Shown here one piece after another: positions 19,181 through 29,553 of a stretch of 64,000 bases of DNA. The notes below the pieces were generated by a model that made no database searches, was not told the origin of the DNA, and saw only the letters and a list, made by a program, of their open reading frames with translations. Each line of letters opens with the position of its first letter. Within the stretch, counting starts at the first letter, position 1. Origin of the DNA: Leptospira yanagawae serovar Saopaulo str. Sao Paulo = ATCC 700523 (lineage in GTDB: Bacteria > Spirochaetota > Leptospiria > Leptospirales > Leptospiraceae). The position numbers and the translations under genes are program-made. The stretch lies in contig NZ_AOGX02000022.1 of NCBI RefSeq assembly GCF_000332475.2, positions 76,001 through 140,000 on the forward strand, in the 5' to 3' direction.

Positions 19181-21136
19181 ATCACCAATCTATTAATTGT
19201 CGAATCCCCAACAAAAGCAGCTACCATCACTTCTTATTTAGGTAAGGATTGGGTGGTGGTTGCCACAAAAGGTCATATCAAAGACCTACCACCCAAATCC
19301 TATGGAGTGGACTTCTCCAATTCTTTTGAACCTGAATACGAATGGCTAAAAGGTAAAAAAAGTCTTTTTCAGTCAATCCACACAAAGGCAAAAAAATCAA
19401 CGGCGATTTATATCGCAAGTGACCCAGATCGTGAAGGTGAAATAATCGCCAAACATTGTTTTGATGAACTTAAAAAGTTAAAAAAACCAATGTATCGATT
19501 GCGATTAAAAGAGATCACAAAAGTTGAATTAAAACTTCAATTACAAAAAAAAATGGGACTGGATTTGCAATCCATAGAATCTCAAATTGCAAGGCGTGTG
19601 GTAGACCGGATTTTTGGATTTGAAGTGTCTCCAGATTTATGGAGAAAATTAAAAATTCCAACCCTTTCTGCCGGTAGAGTTCAATCCACTGTATTACATT
19701 GGATATGCGAAAGAGAAAAAGAGATTCAACGATTTTCCAAAGAAACGTATTACCAACTAAAATTGATTGGGACTTTTTTAAATCAGAATATTGAACTCAA
19801 ATACCATTCGAAAGATAAATTGAACTTTCAGGATACCAATCAAGTTTTAAAAGATCTACAAATTCTTCCAGAACCTTCCAAGTTAAAAGAATTGGTTTTA
19901 ACTCACATCAAAACTAAAAAAATCAATCGGAATCCTCCGAAGGCCTTTTCCACAGCCAGTTTACTTGAATCTAGTTTTCGTAGTCTTAAATTTGATTCAA
20001 AAAAAACAATGAGGATAGCTCAAAGTTTATTTGAAGGTAAAAAATTACAATCAGGGGAAACAGTCGGTCTTATCACTTACATGCGAACTGACAGCACTCG
20101 TATATCTGACTCAAAACGTGAGTTAGGTGAAGTTTTTCTAAAAACAAATTACCCAAATCTTTTATTAGAAGGGAATCGTAAAAACCAGAAACAAAAAAAG
20201 TTTTCACAAGACGCCCATGAAGCAGTCGTACCGATTGATCCCAATCTGCGACCTGAATTGATTAGATCTTATTTAACTGCTGATGAATGGAAATTATACC
20301 AATTGATTTGGGAACGTTTTTTAATCTCCCTTATGAAACCCGAAATCGGTGAAGAGGTGATTTATGAATTTCCAATTGGGAAACATATGTTTTTGTATTC
20401 CTTTGAAACTATATTTGATTTTGGTTTTAAAAATTTTTATGGTACAAACGAAAAACGAGATCAAAAGAATCCGTTAGGAAAAGTTGGGGATCAATTTTTT
20501 TATCAATCGTATGCCATAGAAGAAAAAGAAACAGAACCACCGACTCGATACACCCAAGGCAAATTGATCCAAAAAATGGAAGACACGGGAGTGGGAAGGC
20601 CCTCCACCTATTCAAGTATTCTGGAAACTTTGTTAAAGAGAAAATACATTGTAGAATACCAAAAAAACATTGGGCCATCTGCTCTAGGTATGAAAGTGGA
20701 CAACTATTTATCTTTGAACTTTCAGGAAATGATTGGAGAGTCATTTACAAAAGATTTAGAAACTAAACTCGATCAAATCACAGAAAAAAAAGAATCAAGA
20801 GTCCAATTGGTCTCATCTTTTTACCATCAACTGCAATCGATTTTAAAATCACCGAGAAAAAAGAACGATGAAGCCATTGGAAAAAGTCCAAACCAATCGG
20901 AAGATGAAAAAAAGAGTCAACCAAAGTCACATCAAAAATCAAATGATTCAATTCATACAAAGATTGAAAACAATAGGGCACCAAGTAAGTCCAAGTTAAG
21001 TCTAAATCAAGGAATGAGCCAAACTTGCCCAAATTGTTTGGAAGGTTTTGTGAAAACCAAACTCGGGAAAAATGGAAAAACCATTTATTTTTGCTCGCGA
21101 TACCCACATTGTGACTACATCACTTATGACAAATAA
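19181..21136 (+). CDS. topA: DNA topoisomerase I, apparently started at a non-AUG codon
   Basis: Type IA topoisomerase that relaxes negative supercoils. The Toprim motif LLIVESPTKA (catalytic Glu at residue 8) lies upstream of the first standard start (GTG 19253). The frame opens after a TGA at 19169-19171, and the codons between hold no ATG, GTG or TTG. ATC 19181 gives MTNLLIVESPTKA, the normal family N-terminus, with GTGAG about 8 nt before it. Other signs are Toprim DPDRE (D81, D83), active-site Tyr300 in LITYMRTDST, and one C-terminal zinc finger (CPNC about residue 615, C.RYPHC about 640). Length is 651 aa. The stop overlaps hemH by 11 nt. Confidence 0.9.
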   Translation: MTNLLIVESPTKAATITSYLGKDWVVVATKGHIKDLPPKSYGVDFSNSFEPEYEWLKGKKSLFQSIHTKAKKSTAIYIASDPDREGEIIAKHCFDELKKLKKPMYRLRLKEITKVELKLQLQKKMGLDLQSIESQIARRVVDRIFGFEVSPDLWRKLKIPTLSAGRVQSTVLHWICEREKEIQRFSKETYYQLKLIGTFLNQNIELKYHSKDKLNFQDTNQVLKDLQILPEPSKLKELVLTHIKTKKINRNPPKAFSTASLLESSFRSLKFDSKKTMRIAQSLFEGKKLQSGETVGLITYMRTDSTRISDSKRELGEVFLKTNYPNLLLEGNRKNQKQKKFSQDAHEAVVPIDPNLRPELIRSYLTADEWKLYQLIWERFLISLMKPEIGEEVIYEFPIGKHMFLYSFETIFDFGFKNFYGTNEKRDQKNPLGKVGDQFFYQSYAIEEKETEPPTRYTQGKLIQKMEDTGVGRPSTYSSILETLLKRKYIVEYQKNIGPSALGMKVDNYLSLNFQEMIGESFTKDLETKLDQITEKKESRVQLVSSFYHQLQSILKSPRKKNDEAIGKSPNQSEDEKKSQPKSHQKSNDSIHTKIENNRAPSKSKLSLNQGMSQTCPNCLEGFVKTKLGKNGKTIYFCSRYPHCDYITYDK

Positions 21137-22214
21137 AGAAGAGAAAACATTGATATTAGTAAACTTAGGTGGGCCTAGGTCATCTAGTGAAATTGAAATT
21201 TTTTTAAGAGATTTATTTTCTGATCCCTTTGTATTTGATTTGCCACTGCCTGAATTTTTAAGGATCAGACTTGCTCGTTTCATCGCCAAAAAAAGAGCTC
21301 CTAAGGTAAAAAAAACATACGAATCGATGGGTTTTGGTGGTGGTTCACCTCTTGTTACCGAAACAGAAAAACAAGCAAAGGTATTGGAGGGAATCTTAAC
21401 CAAATGTTCTGGCACACCGTGGAAGGTAAAGGTGGCGATGGCATGTGGTTTTCCTAATATTAGAGATTCTGAATTTACAAAACCAAATCCCAATACATTG
21501 TATTTACCATTATACCCGCAGTTTTCACGATCAACGGTTTTATCCGCCCTTGCTATATTAGAAGAGAAGTTTGGTGAATGCCCAGTGGGAAGTGGAGGGT
21601 ATGTACCTCATTTTGGATTAACGTCTAAATTCCACGAACTCACGGCTCAATTTATTTATGAATTTTTTACAGACCAACTTAAAAAATTTCAATTTCTACA
21701 TTATCCTGAGGATAAACCGAATTGTGATTGGAAAGAATTGGATATCGTCTTTTCAGCTCATGGGGTTCCGATGCGACTCATACAAAAAGGTGATCGTTAC
21801 ATGGATGAAGTGGAAGTATCGGTAAATGGAATTGTAGCCGAACTTCGTAAATATGGTTTTAACGGATCAGTACATATCTCCTATCAAAGTAAAGTAGGGC
21901 CCGCAAAGTGGACAGAGCCAAGTACGATTCAAAAAATTTCAGAACTTGCAAGCAATGGCAAACACATCGCTGTGTATCCAATCAGTTTTGTGAGTGATCA
22001 TTTGGAAACCTTAGAAGAAATTGGAGAACAATTCAAAGAACTAACTTTGGAAAAAGGTGGGAAGTCTTTTGTTCGAATCCCTGCGTTGGGAGTGTATGAA
22101 CCATTTTTACAATTTTTAGCAGAACAGACATTAGCTGCTGATAATTCCTTGCAACATTGTATCTGTAAGGAAAGAGGAGGAGAATCCTTAAGGCATTGTC
22201 GTTTCAAAAATTGA
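21126..22214 (+). CDS. hemH: Ferrochelatase
   Basis: Inserts Fe2+ into protoporphyrin IX, the last haem step. 362 aa. Signatures are LVNLGGP at the N-terminus, FSAHGVPMRL (the conserved His), YQSKVGPAKWTEPST and FVSDHLETLEE (the conserved Glu). The tail HCICKERGGESLRHCRFKN has three Cys and could hold an Fe-S cluster as in some bacterial ferrochelatases; this is only a possibility. The ATG lies inside the topA end, without a clear ribosome site, suggesting translational coupling. It converges with the other haem genes, overlapping hemG by 27 nt. Confidence 0.95.
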   Translation: MTNKEEKTLILVNLGGPRSSSEIEIFLRDLFSDPFVFDLPLPEFLRIRLARFIAKKRAPKVKKTYESMGFGGGSPLVTETEKQAKVLEGILTKCSGTPWKVKVAMACGFPNIRDSEFTKPNPNTLYLPLYPQFSRSTVLSALAILEEKFGECPVGSGGYVPHFGLTSKFHELTAQFIYEFFTDQLKKFQFLHYPEDKPNCDWKELDIVFSAHGVPMRLIQKGDRYMDEVEVSVNGIVAELRKYGFNGSVHISYQSKVGPAKWTEPSTIQKISELASNGKHIAVYPISFVSDHLETLEEIGEQFKELTLEKGGKSFVRIPALGVYEPFLQFLAEQTLAADNSLQHCICKERGGESLRHCRFKN

Positions 22215-23396
22215 TCTAAGACCAATACCTCTTCTGTAATTACCTAAAAATTGAATGTCCAATCCATTTTTTTTCCAATTGGTTTCCATTTGATCGAATT
22301 TTTGGTTACATAAAAATAGATTTCGGTCGTAAGCGGGGAAAACACCTTCCCAAGTGGTTTTGTAAATTGCTTTTGCTTTTTCCTTTTTTTTGGTGATCAT
22401 AGCTCTGTCTGATTCGAGAATGAATTCGATTTCTTTCTCTGAAGAAAAACCGTCTAACTTCGGATAAATCCAAGTTTCAGAATGGGAACTGTCTTTCACT
22501 CTTCCATCAAATATATCAGAATTACATAGAACTCCAAGTGCTCTTACCCCTTCTTCTTTTCCGAAAAGGACTCCAAAACATGGTTTTTTGGTTAGTCTTG
22601 TCTCACCAAACCTTGTGATGGTGGAAATTGTAAGTAAATTTGGTGTTTCTTCTGGGTTAAGTGAGTTTCCTAAGATTGGAACTAGATTTTTTAAAGAGAT
22701 ACAAATCCGAACTGAACCTTTTAGATTCTCCATCTGCGAAATACTCGAAAGAGAAACTCCTGTTTGGATCTTGATTTTTGGCTTTAGATAGGATACCAAA
22801 TGTGAGACCAAGTCTCCCATTCCATTTGCAAAGGATACAGTCCCATACGATTTTTTTTTATTTTTAATGATTTCTTTGAAAATGGTACTCGTCCCACTCC
22901 CATCCCACTTAGAAAAAATAGTGTCTGCATGTAATTCGTTTAATCGTGTTCCGTAAATTCCACCTAATGCCGGTTCAATAATATTTTTCGTTACAGATAT
23001 ACCAAATGTATCATTACTCCATTCTTCAAAATTTAGATTGGGATTAAATTTTAGTTTTTTTAGGAAAATGGTGTATATTAGTTTGGTTCCATCTAAAATT
23101 GAAATTGGAAATTGAGATAATTTCTTATTGATAAAAAAATACCTACGTTTGGATGCTTTTTTAGGATATAAAGGAGTTAGGCCTATTTCATCTAACATAG
23201 ATTTAATGTCGTTTGTGAGAAGGATTCCGTTGGCAGCCTGCTCTACCAAACCTTCCTTTACTGTTTTTGTTCCAATAACACCACCTAGTGTATTGTTTTC
23301 TTCATAGAGAGTGACCAGGTCACCACGTTTTACATGATGGTATGCTAAAAATAAACCAGTGATTCCTGCTCCAAAAATATGAATTTCTTCTTTCAT
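22188..23396 (-). CDS. hemG: Protoporphyrinogen oxidase, FAD type
   Basis: Oxidises protoporphyrinogen IX to protoporphyrin IX. 402 aa with the N-terminal FAD fold IHIFGAGITGLFLAYHHVKRG, an acidic E at the ribose site (LYEEN) and GGVIGT. This is the monotopic FAD (HemY-like) family, not the flavodoxin HemG of E. coli; Leptospira literature uses hemG for it. The family core LGGIYGTRLNELHADTIF is present. The ATG overlaps the hemN end by 4 nt (23393-23396). It is the last gene of the minus-strand haem operon. Confidence 0.9.
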   Translation of the reverse strand: MKEEIHIFGAGITGLFLAYHHVKRGDLVTLYEENNTLGGVIGTKTVKEGLVEQAANGILLTNDIKSMLDEIGLTPLYPKKASKRRYFFINKKLSQFPISILDGTKLIYTIFLKKLKFNPNLNFEEWSNDTFGISVTKNIIEPALGGIYGTRLNELHADTIFSKWDGSGTSTIFKEIIKNKKKSYGTVSFANGMGDLVSHLVSYLKPKIKIQTGVSLSSISQMENLKGSVRICISLKNLVPILGNSLNPEETPNLLTISTITRFGETRLTKKPCFGVLFGKEEGVRALGVLCNSDIFDGRVKDSSHSETWIYPKLDGFSSEKEIEFILESDRAMITKKKEKAKAIYKTTWEGVFPAYDRNLFLCNQKFDQMETNWKKNGLDIQFLGNYRRGIGLRSIFETTMP

Positions 23397-24733
23397 ATCG
23401 CTTTAGAGAATACTGGGCCTGTAGGTTTTGTATTTTGTAATTTTTCGTCGAAAGCCATTGCTACGATTCTTAGGTAAGGTTTACCAAGTTCCGTTACCGT
23501 TAACGTTCCATTTTGCCAAGTTACAAGTTGATCGTTTTCCATTTCGGATAAAAATTCTTTGGTATGAGTATGCAATTCGTTTGGAACCTTTACTTGCCAT
23601 GTTGTCATCAGTTCTAAAATTAATTGTTTTCTCAATCGGTCAGAATGAGTGAGTTTGTGACCTCGGAAAATTGGTAAGTTGTTTTCTGTAAGTGACTTAC
23701 GATATTTCATTTCAAGTTTGATGTTTTGGAAAAAGAGATTCGGTGTTTCTGAAATTGCAGAAGAACCTAATCCTAACATTACATCTGTTTTGGAATCGCT
23801 ATATCCCATGAAATTACGGTGTAATCCTCTGTTATGGAAAGCCTTCCATAATTTATCATGAGGGAGAGCAAAATGATCCATTCCGATTTCTCGGTAACCT
23901 TCTTTTTCTAAAATGGACCTTCCCATTTCATATAACTCACGTTTGACTGTTGGTGCCGGTAAATCTTCTTCTGTGAAAAGTCGTTGGGATGCCTTAATCC
24001 ACGGTAAATGGGCATAAGAATAAAACGCAATGCGATCTGGTTTTAGTTCCAAGGTTTTGTCCATCGTGTATTTCATCGAATCTAAGGATTGTTTGGGAAG
24101 GCCATAAATTAAATCAAAATTAACAGAATCAAAACCAAGACTCCTTGCTTCCAATGTGATATTCTCTGTGAGTTCGAAAGGTTGGATTCGATTAACGAGT
24201 CTTTGGACTTCAGGGTCAAAATCTTGCACGCCGAGGCTGATTCGTTTGAACCCTAATTGGTGTAAAAGTTTGAGTTGAGAGACTCTTGTCCTTCTTGGAT
24301 CGACTTCAATGGAATACTGTGGTTCTTTGGATGAGGATAACTGATTTAAAATGAACTCAATTGTAGATTGAAGGTTGTAGTCAGATAAGTAGGTTGGGCT
24401 TCCTCCACCTAAATGAAGTTCACTTAACTCTTTACCTTTTAAATTGGGTACATTTTGGATGTACAATGTAAGTTCTTTTTGGATGGCACTCACATAGGGC
24501 TCTTCGACTGAATGATTTTTGGTGATTGATGTATTACACCCACAAAACGTACAAAGAGTCTCACAGAATGGAATGTGTAAATAAAGGGCAAGTTTCGATT
24601 CTTTTGGAGCAAGGAATGTGTTTAAGGATTCAATACAATCTTCTGTAGAAGGTGAGTCTGTCCAATAAGGGACAGTTGGGTAGCTGGTATACCTTGGTGC
24701 CGGTGTGTCATATTTTTCGAGTAAGTGTTTCAT
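23393..24733 (-). CDS. hemN: Oxygen-independent coproporphyrinogen III oxidase
   Basis: Radical-SAM enzyme that converts coproporphyrinogen III to protoporphyrinogen IX without oxygen. 446 aa. The cluster motif is HIPFCETLCTFCGC (C57, C61, C64 and the extra C66 typical of true HemN rather than HemW). SAM-binding GGGSPTYL and YSIEVDPRRT follow. ATG 24733 has AAGGTG about 9 nt upstream and overlaps the hemE stop (ATGA). The frame extends to 24826 inside hemE. Confidence 0.95.
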   Translation of the reverse strand: MKHLLEKYDTPAPRYTSYPTVPYWTDSPSTEDCIESLNTFLAPKESKLALYLHIPFCETLCTFCGCNTSITKNHSVEEPYVSAIQKELTLYIQNVPNLKGKELSELHLGGGSPTYLSDYNLQSTIEFILNQLSSSKEPQYSIEVDPRRTRVSQLKLLHQLGFKRISLGVQDFDPEVQRLVNRIQPFELTENITLEARSLGFDSVNFDLIYGLPKQSLDSMKYTMDKTLELKPDRIAFYSYAHLPWIKASQRLFTEEDLPAPTVKRELYEMGRSILEKEGYREIGMDHFALPHDKLWKAFHNRGLHRNFMGYSDSKTDVMLGLGSSAISETPNLFFQNIKLEMKYRKSLTENNLPIFRGHKLTHSDRLRKQLILELMTTWQVKVPNELHTHTKEFLSEMENDQLVTWQNGTLTVTELGKPYLRIVAMAFDEKLQNTKPTGPVFSKAI

Positions 24734-25773
24734 GTGCCAAACACCTTTCTTGTTGTTTCGATGAGTAAGTGAACGGATGTTTCTGGAGTGAATTGTAATA
24801 CACCGTGACCAAGTCCCGCTACCCAACCCACTCGGTCTTCAGGATCCAAATCTTTCATCGGTGCAAGATACTCATTTATTTTTTGTTTTAAAGTGGAAGT
24901 GTCCGCAAATAATAGTTCTTGGTCAAAGTTCCCTTGTAGAAATCCCTTCCCTCCAAATTCCTTAAGCACTGTTTGCATGGAAAAGCGATGGTCCACACCA
25001 AACCCAACTAAATGAGGGATCGAATGGATTTGAGTCATTTGATTTTCTGTTGAATTTTTTGCATAATAACCAATTTGGTTTGGAAATGTTTTAGTGAGCT
25101 CCGTGATCGGATCTGTTACATAACGACGGAAATTATTTGGATCTAACATTCCTGCGGCTGTGTCAAATACCATCACAACTTCCGCGCCACCTTGCAATTG
25201 TAATTCGATGTTTTGTTTTAAAAGTGGTAACAGGATTTTGTAAAATTCATCTACAAAGTTTTGATTGGTTTTGATAAAGGATAAATTTCCATCATGTTTC
25301 CCGATACTTGCATACGTCATTAGCGTAAATGGCCCACCAACAAATCCAATAAGAGAAACATCTTTTGGTAAAACTTCTCTAGTTTGTTTTACCGCTTCTT
25401 TTTGGAAATACAATCCTTCAATTGCATCATCAACCGGTTTTAGTTTGTTTAAATCTGTAATTGACCTCAGTGAAAAGGATAATTTGGGACCAGGATCATA
25501 TGTTAATCCCATACCGAGAGCTTCTAAAGGAAAGAGAAGATCTGAAAATAAAATACTTACATCAAATCCAAATTCTTTCACTGGACCCAATGCTACTTCT
25601 GCTGCTAGATCTGGATTTTTACATAATTCCATAAAACTGTAAGATTCTTTCAGTTTACGGTAATGAGAATGGTATCTTCCCGCTTGGCGCATAAACCAAA
25701 TGGGAGGAATGTTTTGAGGCACTAAATTTATCGCGTTTGCAAATCGTTCGTTGTGGTATTTTGTTGAAATCAA
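24730..25773 (-). CDS. hemE: Uroporphyrinogen decarboxylase
   Basis: Removes four carboxyl groups from uroporphyrinogen III to give coproporphyrinogen III. 347 aa, the normal size. The N-terminal [18 protein letters not shown] carries the substrate-binding Arg residues, and [15 protein letters not shown] holds the catalytic Asp. GNFDQELLF and the C-terminal [13 protein letters not shown] complete the family pattern. It overlaps hemL and hemN by 4 nt each. Confidence 0.96.
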   Translation of the reverse strand: MISTKYHNERFANAINLVPQNIPPIWFMRQAGRYHSHYRKLKESYSFMELCKNPDLAAEVALGPVKEFGFDVSILFSDLLFPLEALGMGLTYDPGPKLSFSLRSITDLNKLKPVDDAIEGLYFQKEAVKQTREVLPKDVSLIGFVGGPFTLMTYASIGKHDGNLSFIKTNQNFVDEFYKILLPLLKQNIELQLQGGAEVVMVFDTAAGMLDPNNFRRYVTDPITELTKTFPNQIGYYAKNSTENQMTQIHSIPHLVGFGVDHRFSMQTVLKEFGGKGFLQGNFDQELLFADTSTLKQKINEYLAPMKDLDPEDRVGWVAGLGHGVLQFTPETSVHLLIETTRKVFGT

Positions 25774-27053
25774 GTGTTGGCCTCTAATGCTTTTTTTGTT
25801 TTTTCAAGTGTTAGATCGATGATGTCTTGGGTGTGAGCTGTTGATAGAAAGCCCACCTCATAACCGCTAGGTGCCAAGTATACACCTTGTTTGAGGAGTT
25901 TATGGAAAAGGATTGCAAAGTTAGATTTATGTGTCGCTGGAATTTCAGAAATGGTTCGTAAGGGTTTGTCTGTTTTTCCTTTCAGCCAAAATAAACTTCC
26001 AAAGTTGACAGCTTCCCAATGCGAATCTCCATATTGGGATAAAAGATTCAAAATTCCATCAGTTAAATGTTTGGTGGTTTTCTCTAAACTTGGATAAGGA
26101 TTTTCCGTCCAAGCTTTGGTAAGGGTTTTCAGTCCCGCTCGCATCCCAATTGGATTCGCTGATAAAGTTCCTGCTTGGTAAACAGGTCCACTTGGAGCAA
26201 CAAGATCCATGTACTCTCGTTTTCCAGCATAAGCTCCAACAGGGAATCCACCTCCAATGATTTTTCCATAACAGACTAAATCAGGTTCGATACCGGTGAT
26301 ACCAGCCATTCCTTGAAAGGAAACACGAAAACCAGAGATCACTTCATCAAATAATAATAACACTCCATACTTTGTTGTTAACTCGCGGCATTTTTTTAAA
26401 AATTCAATTCGTTGTGGTAGTAATCCATAATTTGCAGGTAATGGTTCAATCGCCAAACAAGCGATATTTGAACCTTCTCTTTGGAATAACTCTTCCATTT
26501 TTGTTTCATCGTCAAGTGGGAGGACAAGAGTGTTTTGGATGATTTCTGGACCGATTCCTTTACTATCACTTGAACTAAGTCCAGCAAGTCCAGATCCGGA
26601 TTTTACTAAAAGTTGGTCGAGGTGACCATGGTAACAACCATCAAATTTTAAAATTTTATTTCGTCCTGTAGCGGCTCTTGCAACGCGAAGTGCACTCATC
26701 ACCGCTTCTGTGCCAGAATTCACAAAACGAATTTTTTCTACCCATGGGATTCGTTCGGTGATAAATTCGGCAAGTTCTAAAGAGTAAGGTTCACAAGCAC
26801 CAAAAGACCAAGCTTTTTTCACCGTATCTTCTACCACTTCTTGTATCTCTGGATGACGATGTCCAAATAATAAGGGACCAAAACTCAAACAATAATCTAT
26901 GTAGTGATTTCCTTCAACTGACGTGAGATAGGCGCCGTTTGCTTCTTTGAAAAAAATAGGAGTGCCACCAACAGAAGAGAAGGAACGAACAGGGCTGTGC
27001 ACTCCACCAGGTACAACTGATTTTGATCTTTGGAATAGATCTTCCGAATTCAT
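25770..27053 (-). CDS. hemL: Glutamate-1-semialdehyde 2,1-aminomutase
   Basis: PLP enzyme that turns glutamate-1-semialdehyde into 5-aminolevulinate, the second C5-pathway step. 427 aa. [11 protein letters not shown] at the N-terminus, [27 protein letters not shown] (PLP-binding Asp) and the PLP lysine in [15 protein letters not shown] are all intact. It overlaps hemB and hemE by 4 nt each. Its presence with hemA shows that ALA is made from glutamyl-tRNA rather than from glycine. Confidence 0.96.
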   Translation of the reverse strand: MNSEDLFQRSKSVVPGGVHSPVRSFSSVGGTPIFFKEANGAYLTSVEGNHYIDYCLSFGPLLFGHRHPEIQEVVEDTVKKAWSFGACEPYSLELAEFITERIPWVEKIRFVNSGTEAVMSALRVARAATGRNKILKFDGCYHGHLDQLLVKSGSGLAGLSSSDSKGIGPEIIQNTLVLPLDDETKMEELFQREGSNIACLAIEPLPANYGLLPQRIEFLKKCRELTTKYGVLLLFDEVISGFRVSFQGMAGITGIEPDLVCYGKIIGGGFPVGAYAGKREYMDLVAPSGPVYQAGTLSANPIGMRAGLKTLTKAWTENPYPSLEKTTKHLTDGILNLLSQYGDSHWEAVNFGSLFWLKGKTDKPLRTISEIPATHKSNFAILFHKLLKQGVYLAPSGYEVGFLSTAHTQDIIDLTLEKTKKALEANT

Positions 27054-28003
27054 GAATACATCCTTTGTGCAATCCTTGCACCATATGTGATGAGAAAAGA
27101 GGATCCAGCTCTACGAAACACATCCCATGTTTCTTTTAATCCATCTTCAAAATTTAAAAATCCTTCTTTGGCTAAGTACACTAAACTTGCATATTCACCA
27201 CTCACTTGGTATGCTCCAGTGGGTAAGTTTGTTTTTTCTTTGATGGGCCCAATGAGATCAATCGCTGTCATACCTGGTTTTACCATTAACAAATCAGCAC
27301 CTTCTTCTTTATCACGGATTGAAGTGTGAATGGCAGTGTCTCTATCTCTCACATCCAATTGGTATCCACTTCTATCACCAAACTGTGGTGAGGAATCCGC
27401 AGCACCTCGGAAAGGTCCATAAAAATTACTTTTGAATTTCGTTGAATAACTCATGATGGGAACATGAGAATGACTGTTTTCATCTAGGATCTTACGGTGT
27501 GATGCGACTCTGCCATCCATCATATCACTTGGTGCGATACCATCGGCTCCTGCATCTGCATAAATCAACGCAAGTTCTGAGAGACGACTTAAGGTTAATT
27601 GTAAATCAATGGTTCCTTGTGGATGGAAATGGCAACAATGCCCTGTAGTTGTGACTGAACAAATGCAAGTATCTAACCATAAAAACATTTCTGGAAATGC
27701 TTTTTTAATAGCACTGATATTGGTTTGGTAAAATTCTTTTGAGAAATTTGTATCTGACTTGGCACTCGGTACCATGAATAATAGAAATTGAGATACACCT
27801 GATTTTAAATCAGATTCAATCTGAGTGAATATGGATTTATTAGTTTCGCGATATACATCTGGTAAACCTTTAATTGGTTCTTTTTCTGTGAGTCCTTCCA
27901 CAAGAAAAAGTGGTTGGATCATTTTGTTTGCATTTAAGGAACCAGACTCACTCAAATTACGAAGGAATTGATTGGAGCGTAAACGAAGTGTATGTTTTTT
28001 CAT
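27050..28003 (-). CDS. hemB: Porphobilinogen synthase (ALA dehydratase)
   Basis: Condenses two 5-aminolevulinates to porphobilinogen. 317 aa from ATG 28003, which overlaps the hemCD stop (ATGA). The zinc site [15 protein letters not shown] (C113, C115, C123) marks the Zn2+-dependent class. The two Schiff-base lysines are in [15 protein letters not shown] and LLMVKPGM. The frame runs on to 28027, within hemCD, and is not needed. Confidence 0.96.
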   Translation of the reverse strand: MKKHTLRLRSNQFLRNLSESGSLNANKMIQPLFLVEGLTEKEPIKGLPDVYRETNKSIFTQIESDLKSGVSQFLLFMVPSAKSDTNFSKEFYQTNISAIKKAFPEMFLWLDTCICSVTTTGHCCHFHPQGTIDLQLTLSRLSELALIYADAGADGIAPSDMMDGRVASHRKILDENSHSHVPIMSYSTKFKSNFYGPFRGAADSSPQFGDRSGYQLDVRDRDTAIHTSIRDKEEGADLLMVKPGMTAIDLIGPIKEKTNLPTGAYQVSGEYASLVYLAKEGFLNFEDGLKETWDVFRRAGSSFLITYGARIAQRMYS

Positions 28004-29553
28004 GGTTTGATGTACCTCTCCACCCAAGATTCAAAAGATAAAGAAACAAAAACTTTGTTTTTTGATCCTTCTTCACCTAGCGCATGTTTGATTTTTCTAA
28101 ATGTCGAGCCAGGTCCTACAAAATGGATCACATTTAAAAGTTCTGGATATCTTTTGGTTACGATATCAAATTCCGACCCGCTCCTCCAGTATGCTGCTTT
28201 GATTTTGGATGGATCAAATGGGATTGGAATTTCAGGTGCGGATACAAAATAAGTAGGTACCACAGGATATACACTTGAATTTTTATCCGAATCCATATGA
28301 GTGAGTTTCACAAAATTTGGTTTTCGGCCAAGGATGGAGTCAATTTCAGGTGGTTCACTTTCTCCAAGTCCATCACAAGTTCCGTTCACCCAAAAACCAC
28401 GAAGTGCTAAGTCCTTCCAAGTGGATAATCCCGCCGACCAAAGGATTTGGTTACTTGGGTTGACAGATAAATCCAATGGAAATGCGTAACCTCGAGATAC
28501 AAATACATCTACGTCTTTTGGAATGGAATAGGTTAGTCTTTCTCGTTGCCTAGCAGCCATTTTAGCGTTAGGTGGCCATACTTCTTCTTTTGTAAAAGAA
28601 AGGTTTGGACTTCCCGAAAGTTCTTTTGTTTGTAAAACCTTTCCATCTTCAGTAATGCCACGAACAAATGTGATTTTGCCATAATCCCGTTCTAAAACAG
28701 TAACACCAATTTTTTGATGACAACCTCCGCCGTACTCTGACAAAATTTTTCTCTCTTCTGTAGCAGTGAAAACTGATTCCTCGTCGGATATTTCCCTTAA
28801 TAAGGCTTCGAGGTGTATGTCTTCTTTCCTGATTTCAGCGCATAACGCTCCTTGTGCGGGAGCACTTGGAAAAATGGATGAAGGTAATACCATAAACAAA
28901 GATAAATTTAAAGTGTCACGGATGAGTTGTTTGATTTCCTTTAGTTCAGGTAATTGGTTTTCTTTGTCTTGAAAATTTAGAATTCGATCTAATGCGGCCT
29001 TTGCCACAAGGATTCCACCCGATTCATGGTCTAAATACTTTCGAAGTCTAGTTTGGATATTCCCACGAACAGATTCGATTTTGATTTCAAAATTACTGAT
29101 AGGGGTTGGAAAATAATTTTTTAGAAATTCTTTGATATGATATTCTCTTCTAGGTGAAGATGTTAAGATTGTGATTTCGTTTGGTAAATTGATCCATTTG
29201 TTTTTTTTAAATAGTAATACGTCTCTTACATCTTCTCTTGGCAAAACTGGAATCAGAATTGTATCTTTTCTTTCCTTTAGATCCATATCTTTAAAGGAAT
29301 GGATTACGATATCTACTTTATGATTCAGAAGGTCTTCTTGTAAATCTTTGGTAAAAATCCCTTGTCCCGCAAATTGCCAGAGTGGAGTCGTTAGATCCTT
29401 ATCTCCTGATGATTCTCGAAAAAAAGGTTCAAATTGAAGGTTTTTGTTTTTTTCTTTTAAAGCATTGGTGACGGTATGAATTTGAATGCGAGAGAGTAGG
29501 GAGGACCTACCTCCTATTTTAATTGCTTCAGACAAGTAAGTCTTCCCATCCAT
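28000..29553 (-). CDS. hemCD: Fused hydroxymethylbilane synthase and uroporphyrinogen-III synthase
   Basis: 517 aa. Residues 1-330 are porphobilinogen deaminase, with KIGGRSSLLSR, IHSFKDM (D84/K88 area), SSPRR, VRGNIQTRL and the dipyrromethane-cofactor Cys278 in EYGGGCHQKIG. The remaining 190 residues begin at KDVDVFVSRGYAF and resemble HemD, with YFVSAPEIPIPFDPSKIKAAYWRSGSEFDIV and FVGPGST. HemD sequences are poorly conserved, so that half is assigned by position and these weak motifs. Fusion would pass the unstable hydroxymethylbilane directly to HemD. It overlaps hemA by 26 nt. Confidence 0.9.
   Translation of the reverse strand: MDGKTYLSEAIKIGGRSSLLSRIQIHTVTNALKEKNKNLQFEPFFRESSGDKDLTTPLWQFAGQGIFTKDLQEDLLNHKVDIVIHSFKDMDLKERKDTILIPVLPREDVRDVLLFKKNKWINLPNEITILTSSPRREYHIKEFLKNYFPTPISNFEIKIESVRGNIQTRLRKYLDHESGGILVAKAALDRILNFQDKENQLPELKEIKQLIRDTLNLSLFMVLPSSIFPSAPAQGALCAEIRKEDIHLEALLREISDEESVFTATEERKILSEYGGGCHQKIGVTVLERDYGKITFVRGITEDGKVLQTKELSGSPNLSFTKEEVWPPNAKMAARQRERLTYSIPKDVDVFVSRGYAFPLDLSVNPSNQILWSAGLSTWKDLALRGFWVNGTCDGLGESEPPEIDSILGRKPNFVKLTHMDSDKNSSVYPVVPTYFVSAPEIPIPFDPSKIKAAYWRSGSEFDIVTKRYPELLNVIHFVGPGSTFRKIKHALGEEGSKNKVFVSLSFESWVERYIKP

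Noticed and set aside
19253..19255. GTG 19253 as the topA start
   Set aside because: It would remove the VESPTKA motif with the catalytic Glu, which is plainly encoded upstream in the same frame.
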